From: Aldehydirespirator sp965219165
Lineage (GTDB): Bacteria > Actinomycetota > Acidimicrobiia > Acidimicrobiales > Aldehydirespiratoraceae
Direction of reading: 5' to 3'
Assembly (NCBI GenBank): GCA_965219165.1
Contig: CBDCMW010000002.1
Location: forward strand, 2,294,001 to 2,358,000
DNA: 64,000 bases
Below the pieces are notes generated by a model. The model had not been told where the DNA came from. It searched no databases and saw nothing but the letters and a program-made list of their open reading frames with translations. The position numbers were made by a program, and so were the translations under genes. This document shows positions 1 to 8,423 of the stretch, piece after piece; position 1 is the first letter of the stretch, and every line of letters begins with the position of its first letter.

Positions 1-2
1 CA

Positions 3-830
3 CCGAAGCCGCCTCTGCCGGCAGCGTCTCGCAGCCCCACCCTCAGAGTCCGCGGCCTCCAACCCGCTGTCCCCAAGGGATTGACGCCTGCAGGATCCGA
101 CTCGGCACGACCAGTGGCCGAGACTCCCGCGGGTCTCGACCTCGATGTGCTCCCCGGGGAGATAGTGGGGATAGCAGGACTGGTCGGATCAGGCCGCACG
201 GAGTTCGTCAGATGCGTCTACGGGGCCGACAAGGCCACGGCCGGAGACGTGCAGGTCGCCGGAGCCCGCGCCGGCCGCCGCGATCCCCGGTGGGCGATCC
301 GCTCGGGCATGGGCCTCATACCCGAGTCCCGCAAGGAGCACGGCCTGCTGATGGACCGCAACCTCCGTGAGAACGTCAGCCTCCCGCACCTGCGACACCT
401 CACCCGGGCGGGCCTTGTTGCCCGCGGCCCGGAGAACGATCTCGTCGCGGCGGCCGCGGCGGGCGCCCGGGTTCGCGGCGGCGGACCGGAGACTCCCGTG
501 CGACTGCTGTCGGGAGGGAACCAGCAGAAATCCCTGTTCGCGCGCTGGATGGCCCCCGACCTGAAAGTTCTGATCGCGGACGAGCCCACCCGGGGCGTCG
601 ACATCGGCTCCAAGCGCTCCATCTACGACCTGATCGCAGCCGCGGCCGGCGATGGTCTGGCCGTGTTGGTCGTGTCCTCGGAACTGGAGGAACTCGTCGG
701 GCTGTGCCATCGCGTGATCGTGATGCGCGACGGGCGCTTCGTGGCCGAACTCACCCACCCCGACCTGGATGAGGCACAGATCCTGCGCCACGCCTTCGGC
801 GACGAGGCCACCGACCACCCAAGCTCATGA
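3..830 (+). CDS. Sugar-type ABC importer ATP-binding protein, C-terminal half (5' end outside window)
   Basis: The frame is open from the window edge, so this is the 3' part of a longer gene. What is visible is the second nucleotide-binding domain of an RbsA/XylG/MglA-type tandem ATPase, which powers uptake of sugars or related small solutes at the inner face of the membrane. Seen: a degenerate Walker A (GLVGSGRTE), typical of the second domain in this family, the signature LSGGNQQK, Walker B VLIADEPTRGVD, and VVSSELEE where other ABC proteins have the switch His. The stop overlaps the permease start (ATGA), so the two are translationally coupled. The substrate cannot be read from this domain. 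Neighbouring racemase and amino-acid oxidase genes suggest a non-classical substrate, which is inference. Confidence 0.9.
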   Translation, partial: PKPPLPAASRSPTLRVRGLQPAVPKGLTPAGSDSARPVAETPAGLDLDVLPGEIVGIAGLVGSGRTEFVRCVYGADKATAGDVQVAGARAGRRDPRWAIRSGMGLIPESRKEHGLLMDRNLRENVSLPHLRHLTRAGLVARGPENDLVAAAAAGARVRGGGPETPVRLLSGGNQQKSLFARWMAPDLKVLIADEPTRGVDIGSKRSIYDLIAAAAGDGLAVLVVSSELEELVGLCHRVIVMRDGRFVAELTHPDLDEAQILRHAFGDEATDHPSS

Positions 831-1801
831 CCGAAGCGGCGCTGCCATTGCGGCCACCGGGATCCGGTCGATACCTCAGCGTGCTTGCCCGCTACGGCAT
901 CGTGTGGGTGACCGTTGCGCTGTTCGTGCTGCTGGCCGCCACAACCGACGGCTTCCTGACAGGCCCCAACCTCCGTAACGTCCTGGACCAGCAGGCGACA
1001 CTGCTCATAGCGGCCTCCGTCGCCACTCTGACAATGATCGCAGGCGGTTTCGACGTGTCGATCTCCGCGGTTGCGGTGTCCGCCCCCCTGGTGGCCCTGC
1101 GCGTCGAGAACGCCACCGGCTCGGTGGCGTTGGCCCTACTCGCCGGATGCGTCTTCGGGCTGGCCGTCGGAGCGGCCAACGGCTCGATAGTGGCCTTTGC
1201 CCGGATCAACTCGTTCATAACCACTCTGGCCACATCGTTCATCGTCTTCGGCATCGGCTACGTCGTCAGCGAGCGCGCCATCATGCGACCCTCCAGCGAC
1301 AGCTTCCGCGACATCGCTCGCACACGCGTCGCCGAACTCACCACGGCCACATGGATCTCACTGGGAGTCGTGTCCGTCGCCTGGATCGCGCTGGCCGGGA
1401 CCAGATTCGGCCGCCACGTGTACGCCACGGGAGGCAACCCCGAGGCGGCCAGGCTCGCCGGCGTGCGAACCCGGCAAGTAGTCGTCGCAGTGTTCGCGCT
1501 GTCGGGGCTCGCGGCTGGGCTCGCGGGGGTAGTGGCCGCATCGAGAACCATAAGTGCCACACCCTCGGACGACTTTAGCTTCGTGTTCGGGGTGATCGCC
1601 GCCATCGTCGTCGGCGGAACCTCCATCGCCGGTGGCACCGGCGCGGTGTGGAGAACCCTGCTCGGAGCCTTCTTCATCGCCTTCATGGTCAACGGCTTCA
1701 ACCTTCACCAGATCGATCCCATCTGGCAGCGAATCATCCAAGGCCTGGTCATCCTCGTAGCAGTCGCCACCGACGCCTGGTCGAGAACCCGGCGCGCCTA
1801 G
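827..1801 (+). CDS. Sugar-type ABC importer permease (RbsC-like)
   Basis: A 324-residue integral membrane protein of the BPD_transp_2 (RbsC/XylH/AraH) family. Hydrophobic segments run through the whole length, starting at about residue 23 (GIVWVTVALFVLLAA). The C-terminal region has the Gly-rich VVGGTSIAGGTGAVWRTLLGA loop followed by a last membrane helix, a hallmark of the family. Its start overlaps the ATPase stop by 4 bases. The protein would form the membrane channel with the upstream ATPase; a periplasmic or lipoprotein binding protein is expected outside the window. The racemase gene follows within about 50 bases, so all are probably co-transcribed. Confidence 0.92.
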   Translation: MTEAALPLRPPGSGRYLSVLARYGIVWVTVALFVLLAATTDGFLTGPNLRNVLDQQATLLIAASVATLTMIAGGFDVSISAVAVSAPLVALRVENATGSVALALLAGCVFGLAVGAANGSIVAFARINSFITTLATSFIVFGIGYVVSERAIMRPSSDSFRDIARTRVAELTTATWISLGVVSVAWIALAGTRFGRHVYATGGNPEAARLAGVRTRQVVVAVFALSGLAAGLAGVVAASRTISATPSDDFSFVFGVIAAIVVGGTSIAGGTGAVWRTLLGAFFIAFMVNGFNLHQIDPIWQRIIQGLVILVAVATDAWSRTRRA

Positions 1802-1851
1802 CGCTGATGGACCCACACCTTGGTTCGACCCGACCCATCGAAAGGCCCGCC

Positions 1852-2580
1852 ATGAGAACCCACATCGTCGTTCCGATCACATCCGATTCGTTCAACGACC
1901 AGATCACCAAGGAGGCCCGCGGCTTTCTCGGTGACGACGCCCACCTCGACGTCAGTTGCCTCGCGCATGGCCCGGCCTCCATCGAGTCGTTCTACGACGA
2001 GGTCCTGGCAGGACCTGCCATCGTGTCCGAAGTCAAGCAAGCGGAGGCCAACGGCGCGGACGGAGTGTTCATCACCTGCTTCGGCGATCCAGCGGTCCCT
2101 GCAGCCAGAGAACTCGTGGATATCCCGGTGGTCGGCGGCTTCGAGCCGGCGGTGTCCACCGCCATCAACCTGGGCGAACGGTTCTCCGTCGTCACCGTGC
2201 TCGAGAACGTCGTACCCATGATCGCTGGGCTGGCCACCCGCATGGGAATTGCCGACCGGATGGTGTCGATTGAGGTCATCGACACCCCGGTTCTCGAGTT
2301 GCACGACGGGGATACTCTGCTCAAGAGCCTCTTCGAGGCGTCCTGCCGGGGGCTGTCGGGCGGTGCCGACGTCTTGGTGCTGGGCTGTACCGGAATGCTC
2401 GGCGTGGCCGCCGCCCTGCAATCCCGCCTGGAGTCCGAACAGGCCCGGGTGCCGGTAGTGGATCCCACCGGCGCCGCCCTCGGGATGCTGCTGACCATGC
2501 ACTCAATGGGCCTCAAGCCGAGCCGCAGGACCTACATGCCCCCACCCGACAAGGAACGGACCGGCGCAACCAGCGTCTAG
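1852..2580 (+). CDS. Asp/Glu/hydantoin racemase-family protein
   Basis: A 242-residue protein of the cofactor-independent Asp/Glu/hydantoin racemase superfamily, whose members use two cysteines as acid and base on either face of a substrate alpha-carbon. Both expected Cys are present: VFITCFGDPAVPAARE near residue 75 and VLVLGCTGM near residue 180. I chose the ATG at 1852 because a GAAAGG sits 8-9 bases upstream. An in-frame ATG at 1807, directly after the permease stop, would add 15 residues that look unlike the family. The exact substrate (hydantoin, allantoin-like, amino acid) is not readable. The gene lies between an importer and a FAD amino-acid oxidase, which fits a small catabolic operon for an amino-acid-like or cyclic ureide compound. 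Confidence 0.85.
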   Translation: MRTHIVVPITSDSFNDQITKEARGFLGDDAHLDVSCLAHGPASIESFYDEVLAGPAIVSEVKQAEANGADGVFITCFGDPAVPAARELVDIPVVGGFEPAVSTAINLGERFSVVTVLENVVPMIAGLATRMGIADRMVSIEVIDTPVLELHDGDTLLKSLFEASCRGLSGGADVLVLGCTGMLGVAAALQSRLESEQARVPVVDPTGAALGMLLTMHSMGLKPSRRTYMPPPDKERTGATSV

Positions 2581-2626
2581 GCGCTCAGCCCCGGCGCTGA
2601 TCGGTTTCCTATAGTTCAATCCAGCC

Positions 2627-3763
2627 ATGACCGGCATCGTTTCCCGCTCGTTCGATGTCGTCGTCGTCGGTGGGGGCATCGCCGGGGTGTCAGCGGCGTG
2701 GGCGCTGGCCCGCCGAGGGCACCGCGTGGCCGTCGCCGAACGCGAGAACTCTCTCACCGCGCACAGCACGGGACGCTCAGCGGCCCAGTTCCTGGCCTCC
2801 TACGGCGGGCCGGCCAACCGGATCCTGAGCGCGGCTTCGCGTCCGTTCCTCGAAGCCGGCGCCGACGGTTTGGCCGACAGCGAACTGCTCGTGCCCCGCA
2901 ACGTGCTGTGGGCGGCTCCCGCCGGCTTCGAGAAGGAGTTGACGGCCCGCATTGCAGCCAACCAGACCACCGGCACACCGTGCGAGCACCTCACGGCCGC
3001 CGACGCCATCGAGTTGTGCGCCGTCCTCGACCCGCAGTGGCTGGATACCGCCGTGATCGAGTACGGAGGCTTCGACATCGACGTCGCCGGACTGCACCAG
3101 GCCTTCCTGCGCGGCGCCCGTGCCGAGGGAGCAACGGTGCTGCGAGAGCACGAAGTGCGAGCGCTCGCCCACCGTAACGGTTCATGGCGCGTGGACACCG
3201 GTGAGCGGATCTTGAGTTGCGCCACCGTCGTCAACGCGGCTGGCGCCTGGGCCGATGAGGTGGCCCGCATCGCAGGGGTGCGCCCCGTCGGTCTGCAGCC
3301 GTACCGGCGCACCGTGTTCACATTCACAAGCCGCTTCAAGTCGACCCGCTGGCCCCTGGTCGTCGGAGCCGACGAGAGCTTCTACTGCAAGCCCGAAGGA
3401 GCCGACCAGTTCCTGGCCTCGCCCGCCGATGAGGATCCCGTGCCGGCCGGCAACGTCAAACCCCGCGAGATCGATGTCGCAGCCGGGATCGAAGCCGTCA
3501 ACCGGGCCACGACCCTCAATGTCCGCTCAGTGCGCGCCACATGGGCCGGTCTGCGCACTTTCGCCCCTGATCGGGTGCCGGTGATCGGTTTCGACCCCGA
3601 CGCCGCCGGGTTCTTCTGGTGCGCCGGCCAGGGCGGCACCGGCATCCAGACCTCCCCAGCCATCGCCGCACTCACAGCCGACCTGATCGGTGGCACCACT
3701 CCAAGCACACTCCCAACCGAACTCGCCGCCGAGCTCGACCCCGAACGGTTCCGGCCTACTTGA
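2627..3763 (+). CDS. FAD-dependent oxidoreductase, D-amino-acid oxidase (DAO) family
   Basis: A 378-residue flavoprotein. The N-terminal Rossmann motif VVVVGGGIAGVSAAWALARRG (residues 11-31) binds the FAD ADP moiety, followed by an acidic residue at the end of strand 2 (AVAERE). The C-terminal FAD contact is present as GFFWCAGQGGTGIQTSPAI. The overall order matches glycine/D-amino-acid oxidase or dehydrogenase proteins (DadA/ThiO/SoxB-like). It would oxidise an amine or amino acid to the imino/keto form in the cytoplasm. It follows the racemase by 46 bases on the same strand; racemisation followed by stereospecific oxidation is a plausible joint role but is inferred. Confidence 0.88.
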   Translation: MTGIVSRSFDVVVVGGGIAGVSAAWALARRGHRVAVAERENSLTAHSTGRSAAQFLASYGGPANRILSAASRPFLEAGADGLADSELLVPRNVLWAAPAGFEKELTARIAANQTTGTPCEHLTAADAIELCAVLDPQWLDTAVIEYGGFDIDVAGLHQAFLRGARAEGATVLREHEVRALAHRNGSWRVDTGERILSCATVVNAAGAWADEVARIAGVRPVGLQPYRRTVFTFTSRFKSTRWPLVVGADESFYCKPEGADQFLASPADEDPVPAGNVKPREIDVAAGIEAVNRATTLNVRSVRATWAGLRTFAPDRVPVIGFDPDAAGFFWCAGQGGTGIQTSPAIAALTADLIGGTTPSTLPTELAAELDPERFRPT

Positions 3764-3966
3764 AAGCGTGGCAGCGCCCGAAGAGTCCCTTCCTGACATC
3801 TCGCAGGAGAGTAAACAAAGTTCCTGAGTCCTTGGGGCTCGAGAACCTCGTAGCCATCAGCCGTGGACGGCTACCCGAATGCGACATCACCTCAGGACTG
3901 CGGGACGCCCCCGACGGGAAGTAGCCACTGAGCAAGAGCCTCCTCTCTGACCTAGGCTCTCGCTTG

Positions 3967-4165
3967 TCGGGCTGAGGAGAGTTGGACCCCTGACCTTCGG
4001 TCTAGGCCCCCCAGTTCCGTCAAGGGCGTTTCAGCCAGTACCAACGAGTACCAAAATACCCATCTGACGTGGGGTTTTACAAAATTGACGCAACAAGCCG
4101 CACCTGTGGATAACCCCCGATAACGGATCGTCCGTTAGAAGTTTCGTTAGAAGATTCGGCGTGTG
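3967..4165 (+). repeat. Decayed tRNA-Pro attachment-site copy A with its flanking tail
   Basis: Starts with a degraded copy of the tRNA-Pro 3' half (TCGGGCTGAGGAGAGTTGGA...) and continues into a tail of about 150 bases that aligns with 6493-6650, ending in GGATCGTCCGTTAGAAG, two TTAGAAG-type repeats and GTGTGGAT. Similarity to the 6448 copy stops at about 4165, where the truncated methylase begins. It marks the outer boundary of a stack of insertions behind the tRNA-Pro gene. The preceding 3764-3966 has no gene that I can support, only a weak GTAGCC/GGCTAC inverted repeat near 3850-3874. Confidence 0.7.
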
Positions 4166-5619
4166 GATCGCGCCGGGAGCCCAGCCGGCCGATCGCGGCG
4201 TTCGATCTGCTTGACCGCAGCGTCGACGCCGCCCGCGGATCTGTTGCTGCCCGGCTTGTCGAACTGGGCCAGCCAGCCGATGTCGCCGAGAGCCTCAGCT
4301 CGGAGTGGGTTGGCCAAGGGGACTTCCTGCTGGGCGCGGGACTCGACCGGTCCCGGCCAGCCGACTTCGTGGTCGGCAACCCGCCCTATGTCAGGCTCGA
4401 AGACGTTCCAGACGAGGTCAGCGAGGCCTACCGGTCCGAGTGCGCCACCATGCGGGGCCGAGCCGATCTCTATGTCGGCTTCTTCGAGAAGGGCCTGTCG
4501 ATGCTCGGTCCCGAGGGAAGGCTGGCGTTCATCTGCGCCGACCGCTGGATGCACAACCAGTACGGCGAGCGGCTGCGGGCGCTGGTCGCTTCCGAGTACG
4601 CGGTGGACACAGTGGTGGCGATGCACGCCGTAGACGCATTCGAGGACACGGTGTCGGCCTATCCGGCGATCACCGTGCTGCGCAACGGGTCCCAGGGCCC
4701 AGCTCGTGTCGTTGAGGCCGCCGACGGCTTCGACGACACCGACGGCCGCACCGTCGCGCAATGGCTTGCCGATAGCCACGAACCCGCTCCCAGTGGAGGC
4801 CGTTTCGACGCCGGGACGCTCCAGGGGTGGTTCACCGGCGGCAACCACTGGCCAACGGGGTCGCCCAGCACGCTGGAACTGATAGCGGACCTGGAGGAGC
4901 GGTTCGATCCGTTGGAGGACTGGCGCACAGGCACCCGTGTCGGTATCGGCGTGGCCACCGGCTGCGACGACATCTTCGTGGTCGAGGACGCGCCCGGCGT
5001 GGAGCCCTGCCGCCGGCTGCGGATGCTGACCGCGCAGGACATCGTCTCGGGCACGCCGCACTGGGGCGGGCGGTTCCTCGTGAACCCCTGGGAGGACGGC
5101 CGCCTGGTCGATCTCGATGAGTACCCCGGCCTCGCCTCATACATGCGGCGCCACCGCACCAGGATCAAGGAGCGGCATGTCGCCCGCTGCCGGCCGGCTT
5201 CCTGGTACCGCACGATCGACCGGGTCGACCCCGAACTTCAAGCACGGCCGAAACTGCTGCTCCCCGACCTCAAGTCGGCGGCTCACCCCGTGCTGGACAC
5301 CGGAGGCTTCTATCCCCACCACAACCTCTACTACGTTGTGTCCGATAAATGGGACCTGGAAGTGCTGGGGGGGCTGCTGCTGTCGGACGTCGCCAACCTG
5401 TTCGTGGGCGCCTACTGCGTCAAGATGCGCGGCGGCACCTACCGATTCCAGGCCCAGCACCTCCGGAAGATCCGTGTCCCCGCCCCCGACGCCATCGACG
5501 CGGTCACCGCGGCCAGCCTCGCCGAGGCGTTCAGGCGCAGGAACCGTGCCGCAGCCACCGCCGCAGCCGCCGAGCTATACGGCATCAGCCAATCCGACCT
5601 CCTCGCTGCCGTGACCTAG
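4166..5619 (+). pseudogene. N6-adenine DNA methyltransferase (PaeR7I/XhoI-type M), 5'-truncated
   Basis: The frame from about 4166 to the stop at 5619 gives some 484 residues of a gamma-type adenine methylase. The catalytic motif IV is VVGNPPYVR (near 4369), followed by RADLYVGFFEKGL and RLAFICADRW, typical of the TaqI/Eco57I-like fold, and then a target-recognition-like C-terminal region. The N-terminal SAM-binding motif I that should precede motif IV is absent: coding similarity begins exactly where the attachment-like repeat ends, and in-frame stops lie just upstream. A GTG at 4369 cannot rescue the missing part. With the convergent endonuclease remnant this was probably a type II restriction-modification system. 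The product is predicted to be inactive. Confidence 0.75.
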
Positions 5620-5634
5620 CCCCGTCACGGCAGC
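5605..5634. terminator. Perfect 11-bp hairpin between convergent genes
   Basis: GCTGCCGTGAC and its reverse complement are separated by an 8-base loop. The stem includes the last codons and the stop of the methylase remnant. It lies between two convergent reading frames and probably serves both as a terminator. No clear T-run follows on either strand. Confidence 0.6.
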
Positions 5635-5650
5635 CCTTGGGGTGGCATAG

Positions 5651-6396
5651 CTAATCCCCCACCGACCAGTCCAAATTCGGATTGGTGGCCATGAACTGAA
5701 GGCACCTGCCATGAATGGCCGCCGCAAAGGCCTGGAAGCTGACCGACTCCGACGGGAAGCGAACGGCGACCGAGTCCTTGTCCGCGAGGACGACGCACGC
5801 TGCGTCAAGCAGGCGCTCACGGACCATCCGCTCGAAGAAGATCACATACCGATCCGCGTAGCTGGCGTCATTGAAAGCCGCATCGGGCTCCCACACCGCT
5901 TTGCGTGGCGACACTGGAGTGGTGAAAGCCTTGTTGTCCTCAACAGCATGAAGTAGCCGAGCCACGGGCGCGGCGGACGGATGATCTCACGCTCCACCGC
6001 CTTCCAGACGTCCACGGCTTGGCCCAGCGCCTCGTCGGTGCGGTTGTTGTAGTTCTGGCCCGGGCTGGTGCCCGCCATCGACTTCAATTCGACAATGCCG
6101 ACTACCCGATCGGCCACCATCACCACAATGTCCCAACTCTTGTCGCAGCAAAAATAGCCGGCGACCGGTCGCCTCTTCACATCGATCAACCGAGTCGGAA
6201 TCCCCGCATCCACGAAGACGCTCACGACCAGCTGGTGCAGAGCGTCGAGGTGGCGCCCTCCCGTCACCTCGGCACGGATGCCAGTGTTGATGACTCCCCT
6301 ACTCTCAGACTCGTCAGCCTGCGAGCGCCGCACCTCCCAGTAGTCGGCCACGGCGGCCCGCACCGAGTCGCTGTAGTCGGGAAGCTGTAGAGGCAT
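5651..6396 (-). pseudogene. XhoI/PaeR7I-family restriction endonuclease, frameshifted
   Basis: Two frames together give a protein of about 248 residues resembling PaeR7I, which cuts CTCGAG. From the ATG at 6396 (AAGGAG 4 bases upstream) the first part contains AEVTGGRHLDALHQLV, the nuclease core KSWDIVVMVADRVVGIVELKS (Asp, then Glu-x-Lys, PD-(D/E)xK type) and GQNYNNRTDEALGQAVDVW. After GYFMLL near 5946 the frame is lost. The second frame resumes as EDNKAF...ASYADRYVIFFERMVRERLLDAACVVL and ends at 5651. One missing base explains the shift; a sequencing error cannot be excluded. Family assignment is from remembered similarity. It converges with the truncated methylase, and both parts of the system are damaged. 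Confidence 0.75.
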
Positions 6397-6447
6397 TCGG
6401 CTCCTTGAGAAGCCTAGATCAGAAATGTGCTCTGACCTGGACTTTTC

Positions 6448-6650
6448 TTGTCGGGCTGGGGAGATTTGAACTCCCGACCTTCGGTCCCCCAGTTGCGCAA
6501 AGGCCGATCCAGCTAGAACCAACAAGTACCCAAATCCCATTTGACGTGGCGTTTTACAGAATCGGCGTCACAAGCCGTACCTATGGATAACCCCCGATAA
6601 CGGATCGTCCGTTAGAAGATTCGTTAGAAGATTCGGCCTGTGGATAACGC
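6448..6650 (+). repeat. tRNA-Pro attachment-site copy B with tail
   Basis: Bases 6448-6492 are identical to 10109-10153, i.e. the 3' half of tRNA-Pro from the discriminator base to the anticodon loop. The tail 6493-6650 is the better-preserved partner of 4013-4165, including CCCCCGATAACGGATCGTCC and two GTTAGAAGATTCG units. Short direct repeats beside a tRNA 3' end are typical of integrase arm sites, which is inference. It separates the two stacked insertions. Confidence 0.8.
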
Positions 6651-6683
6651 TCCTGAAATGGCCAGCGCGCCGTCTACCCGGAA

Positions 6684-7076
6684 CTACGGCAGCGGCTTCA
6701 TGCGATGTCGGATCCAGTCCGTGAGGTCATCCACCGCGAGGTTCCCCGAAGCAACCTGGATGACCGTCTTGTACGCCTCCTCGACCGGCAACAGGTCCAG
6801 GTCGTAGCCGTTCGCGTTCAAGAACTGGAGCGTGGCCAACACGGCGACTCGCTTGTTGCCGTCAATGAACGCGTGGTTGCGCGCAAGTCCGAAGAGCAGG
6901 GAAGCCGCCTTGGCCTCCACGCTTGGGTGGAACTCTTCACCAGCGAAGCCGGCACGCGGCCGTGCGACAGCTGAGTCTGCAAGCCCGAGATCCGTCACAT
7001 GCACGAGCGCGTCTACCTCGAGCCCGAGAACCTCGCACGCGATGGCGAGCACGTCGTCGAGCTCGAGATAGATCAC
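6684..7076 (-). CDS. Doc/Fic-family toxin
   Basis: A 130-residue protein with the Fic/Doc active-site motif NHAFIDGNKRVAV at about residues 67-79 (HxFx(D/N)GNKR). Proteins of this short length belong to the death-on-curing branch, which transfers phosphate or AMP to a host target such as EF-Tu. The GTG start at 7076 lies directly beside the antitoxin stop (7078), so the pair is an operon with the antitoxin first, as is usual. The C-terminus is complete (DDLTDWIRHRM). It lies in the inner tRNA-Pro insertion and would promote retention of the island or act in defence. Confidence 0.85.
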   Translation of the reverse strand: MIYLELDDVLAIACEVLGLEVDALVHVTDLGLADSAVARPRAGFAGEEFHPSVEAKAASLLFGLARNHAFIDGNKRVAVLATLQFLNANGYDLDLLPVEEAYKTVIQVASGNLAVDDLTDWIRHRMKPLP

Positions 7077-7077
7077 T

Positions 7078-7305
7078 TCAGCCGTCCGCGAGCATGCTCA
7101 GCAGCTCCTCATGACGCCGAAGGTTTCGCTTCAGCATCGCTTGAAACTCCGGATCGCGGCGTCGACGCTCGACGTGCTCGGCCAGAGCATCTCGAATGAC
7201 ATCGCTCACGGTGGTCTCCTCGACCTCCGCGATGGTCCGCACCCTCTCCGCGAGGTTCTCGTCAATGCGCAATGTCATGCTCCTGGTATCTCCCTGCGGT
7301 GCCAT
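7078..7305 (-). CDS. Ribbon-helix-helix-type antitoxin
   Basis: A 75-residue protein starting at the ATG at 7305, which has GGGAGG five bases upstream; a longer in-frame start at 7377 lacks such a site. MTLRIDENLAERVRTIA forms the short beta strand and first helix of an RHH/CopG DNA-binding fold, followed by TTVSDVIRDALAEHVERRR. The charged C-terminal tail (LKRNLRRHEELLSML) would wrap the Doc toxin. RHH antitoxins usually autorepress their operon; the upstream promoter region is short and abuts the truncated recombinase. Confidence 0.78.
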   Translation of the reverse strand: MAPQGDTRSMTLRIDENLAERVRTIAEVEETTVSDVIRDALAEHVERRRRDPEFQAMLKRNLRRHEELLSMLADG

Positions 7306-7380
7306 CTGGTCCTCCCATGGCGGTGTCCTGATCACAAGAATACGCCTCGGTAGCGAGATTGCAAGATACCTAGACATCTA

Positions 7381-8178
7381 GCCCGGCTGCTGACCGACGG
7401 CAAGCGAAACGGCGAAGGGGGCGGCCTGTCGGCCCAATCCGTCCGCAACGTCCACATCACCATCCAGGGCGCGCTCTCCGACGCCGAGCGCAAAGGAACC
7501 GCGGTGCGCAACGTCGCCGACCTCGCCGATGCCCCCACCACCAGCCGCAACAGCCGAACCATGAGCGTGTGGACCAGCGACGAACTGCGCGCCTTCCTCG
7601 ACGCCATCTCCGGCCACTACCTGTACCCGCTGTACCTGCTGGCCGCGACCACCGGCATGCGCCGAGCCGAACTCGCCGGGCTGGCATGGCGCAACGTCGA
7701 CCTCGACACAGCACGGCTCACCGTCAGCCAGCAGCTGCTGTCGGTGGAGTACAAGCTCATCGAGAGCGACCTCAAGACCCCCACCAGCCGCCGCACCATC
7801 GACCTCGACCCCCACACCGTCACACAACTGCGCCTGCACCGGCGCCGCCAGCTCGAAGATCGCATGGCCACCGGCCACCGCCACACAGACGGCTACGTCT
7901 TCGCCAAGCCCGACGGATCGCCCATCCACTCCGACCTCATCAGCCAGACCTTCGAACGCCTCCTCGCCAAGATCGACCTGCCCCGCATCCGCCTACATGA
8001 CCTGCGCCACACCCACGCCACGATCCTGCTGCAACAAGGCATCAACCCCAAAGTCGTCAGCGAACGCCTCGGCCACGCCAGCGTCTCATTCACCATGGAC
8101 GTCTACCAACACGTCCTACCCGGCATGCAAGCCCAAGCCGCCGCCACCTTCGGAACCGCCATCTTCGGCGGAAGTTAG
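7381..8178 (+). pseudogene. Tyrosine recombinase (phage-type integrase), N-terminally truncated
   Basis: An in-frame stop at 7378 is followed at once by integrase-like sequence (LSAQSVRNVHITIQGALSDA), the end of the core-binding domain. The catalytic domain is complete: Arg in TTGMRRAEL, HDLRHTHATILL, LGHAS and the nucleophile Tyr in FTMDVYQH. The arm-binding domain and most of the core-binding domain are missing, so it is unlikely to be active even though a GTG at 7504 could give a 224-residue product. It is the probable former integrase of the inner tRNA-Pro insertion. The following 245 bases (8179-8423) hold nothing I can identify. Confidence 0.8.
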
Positions 8179-8423
8179 AACCATTCCAGCACAGGGGTCC
8201 GGAGAATGAACCCCACCCGGGGCTCGGTGGTCTCGTCGTCGTGGACTATTCGTCCCAGGCGGGGTGCGCGCGTTCGGAGTTCGGACCACTGTCGCTGCTT
8301 CGCCCTCCCGTTCAGGCGACTTCGGCCTGGATGGCATCCAGACCGACTCATCAGCACTTGACGATCATCAGCAAGTCTGTCATTAGATCTTGATCTACAT
8401 GCAGCATATCCGAGTGTCGCAGG

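Noticed and set aside
189..818. Long minus-strand frame opposite the ABC ATPase
   Set aside because: Mirrors a gene with clear Walker and signature motifs; no domain or start signal of its own.
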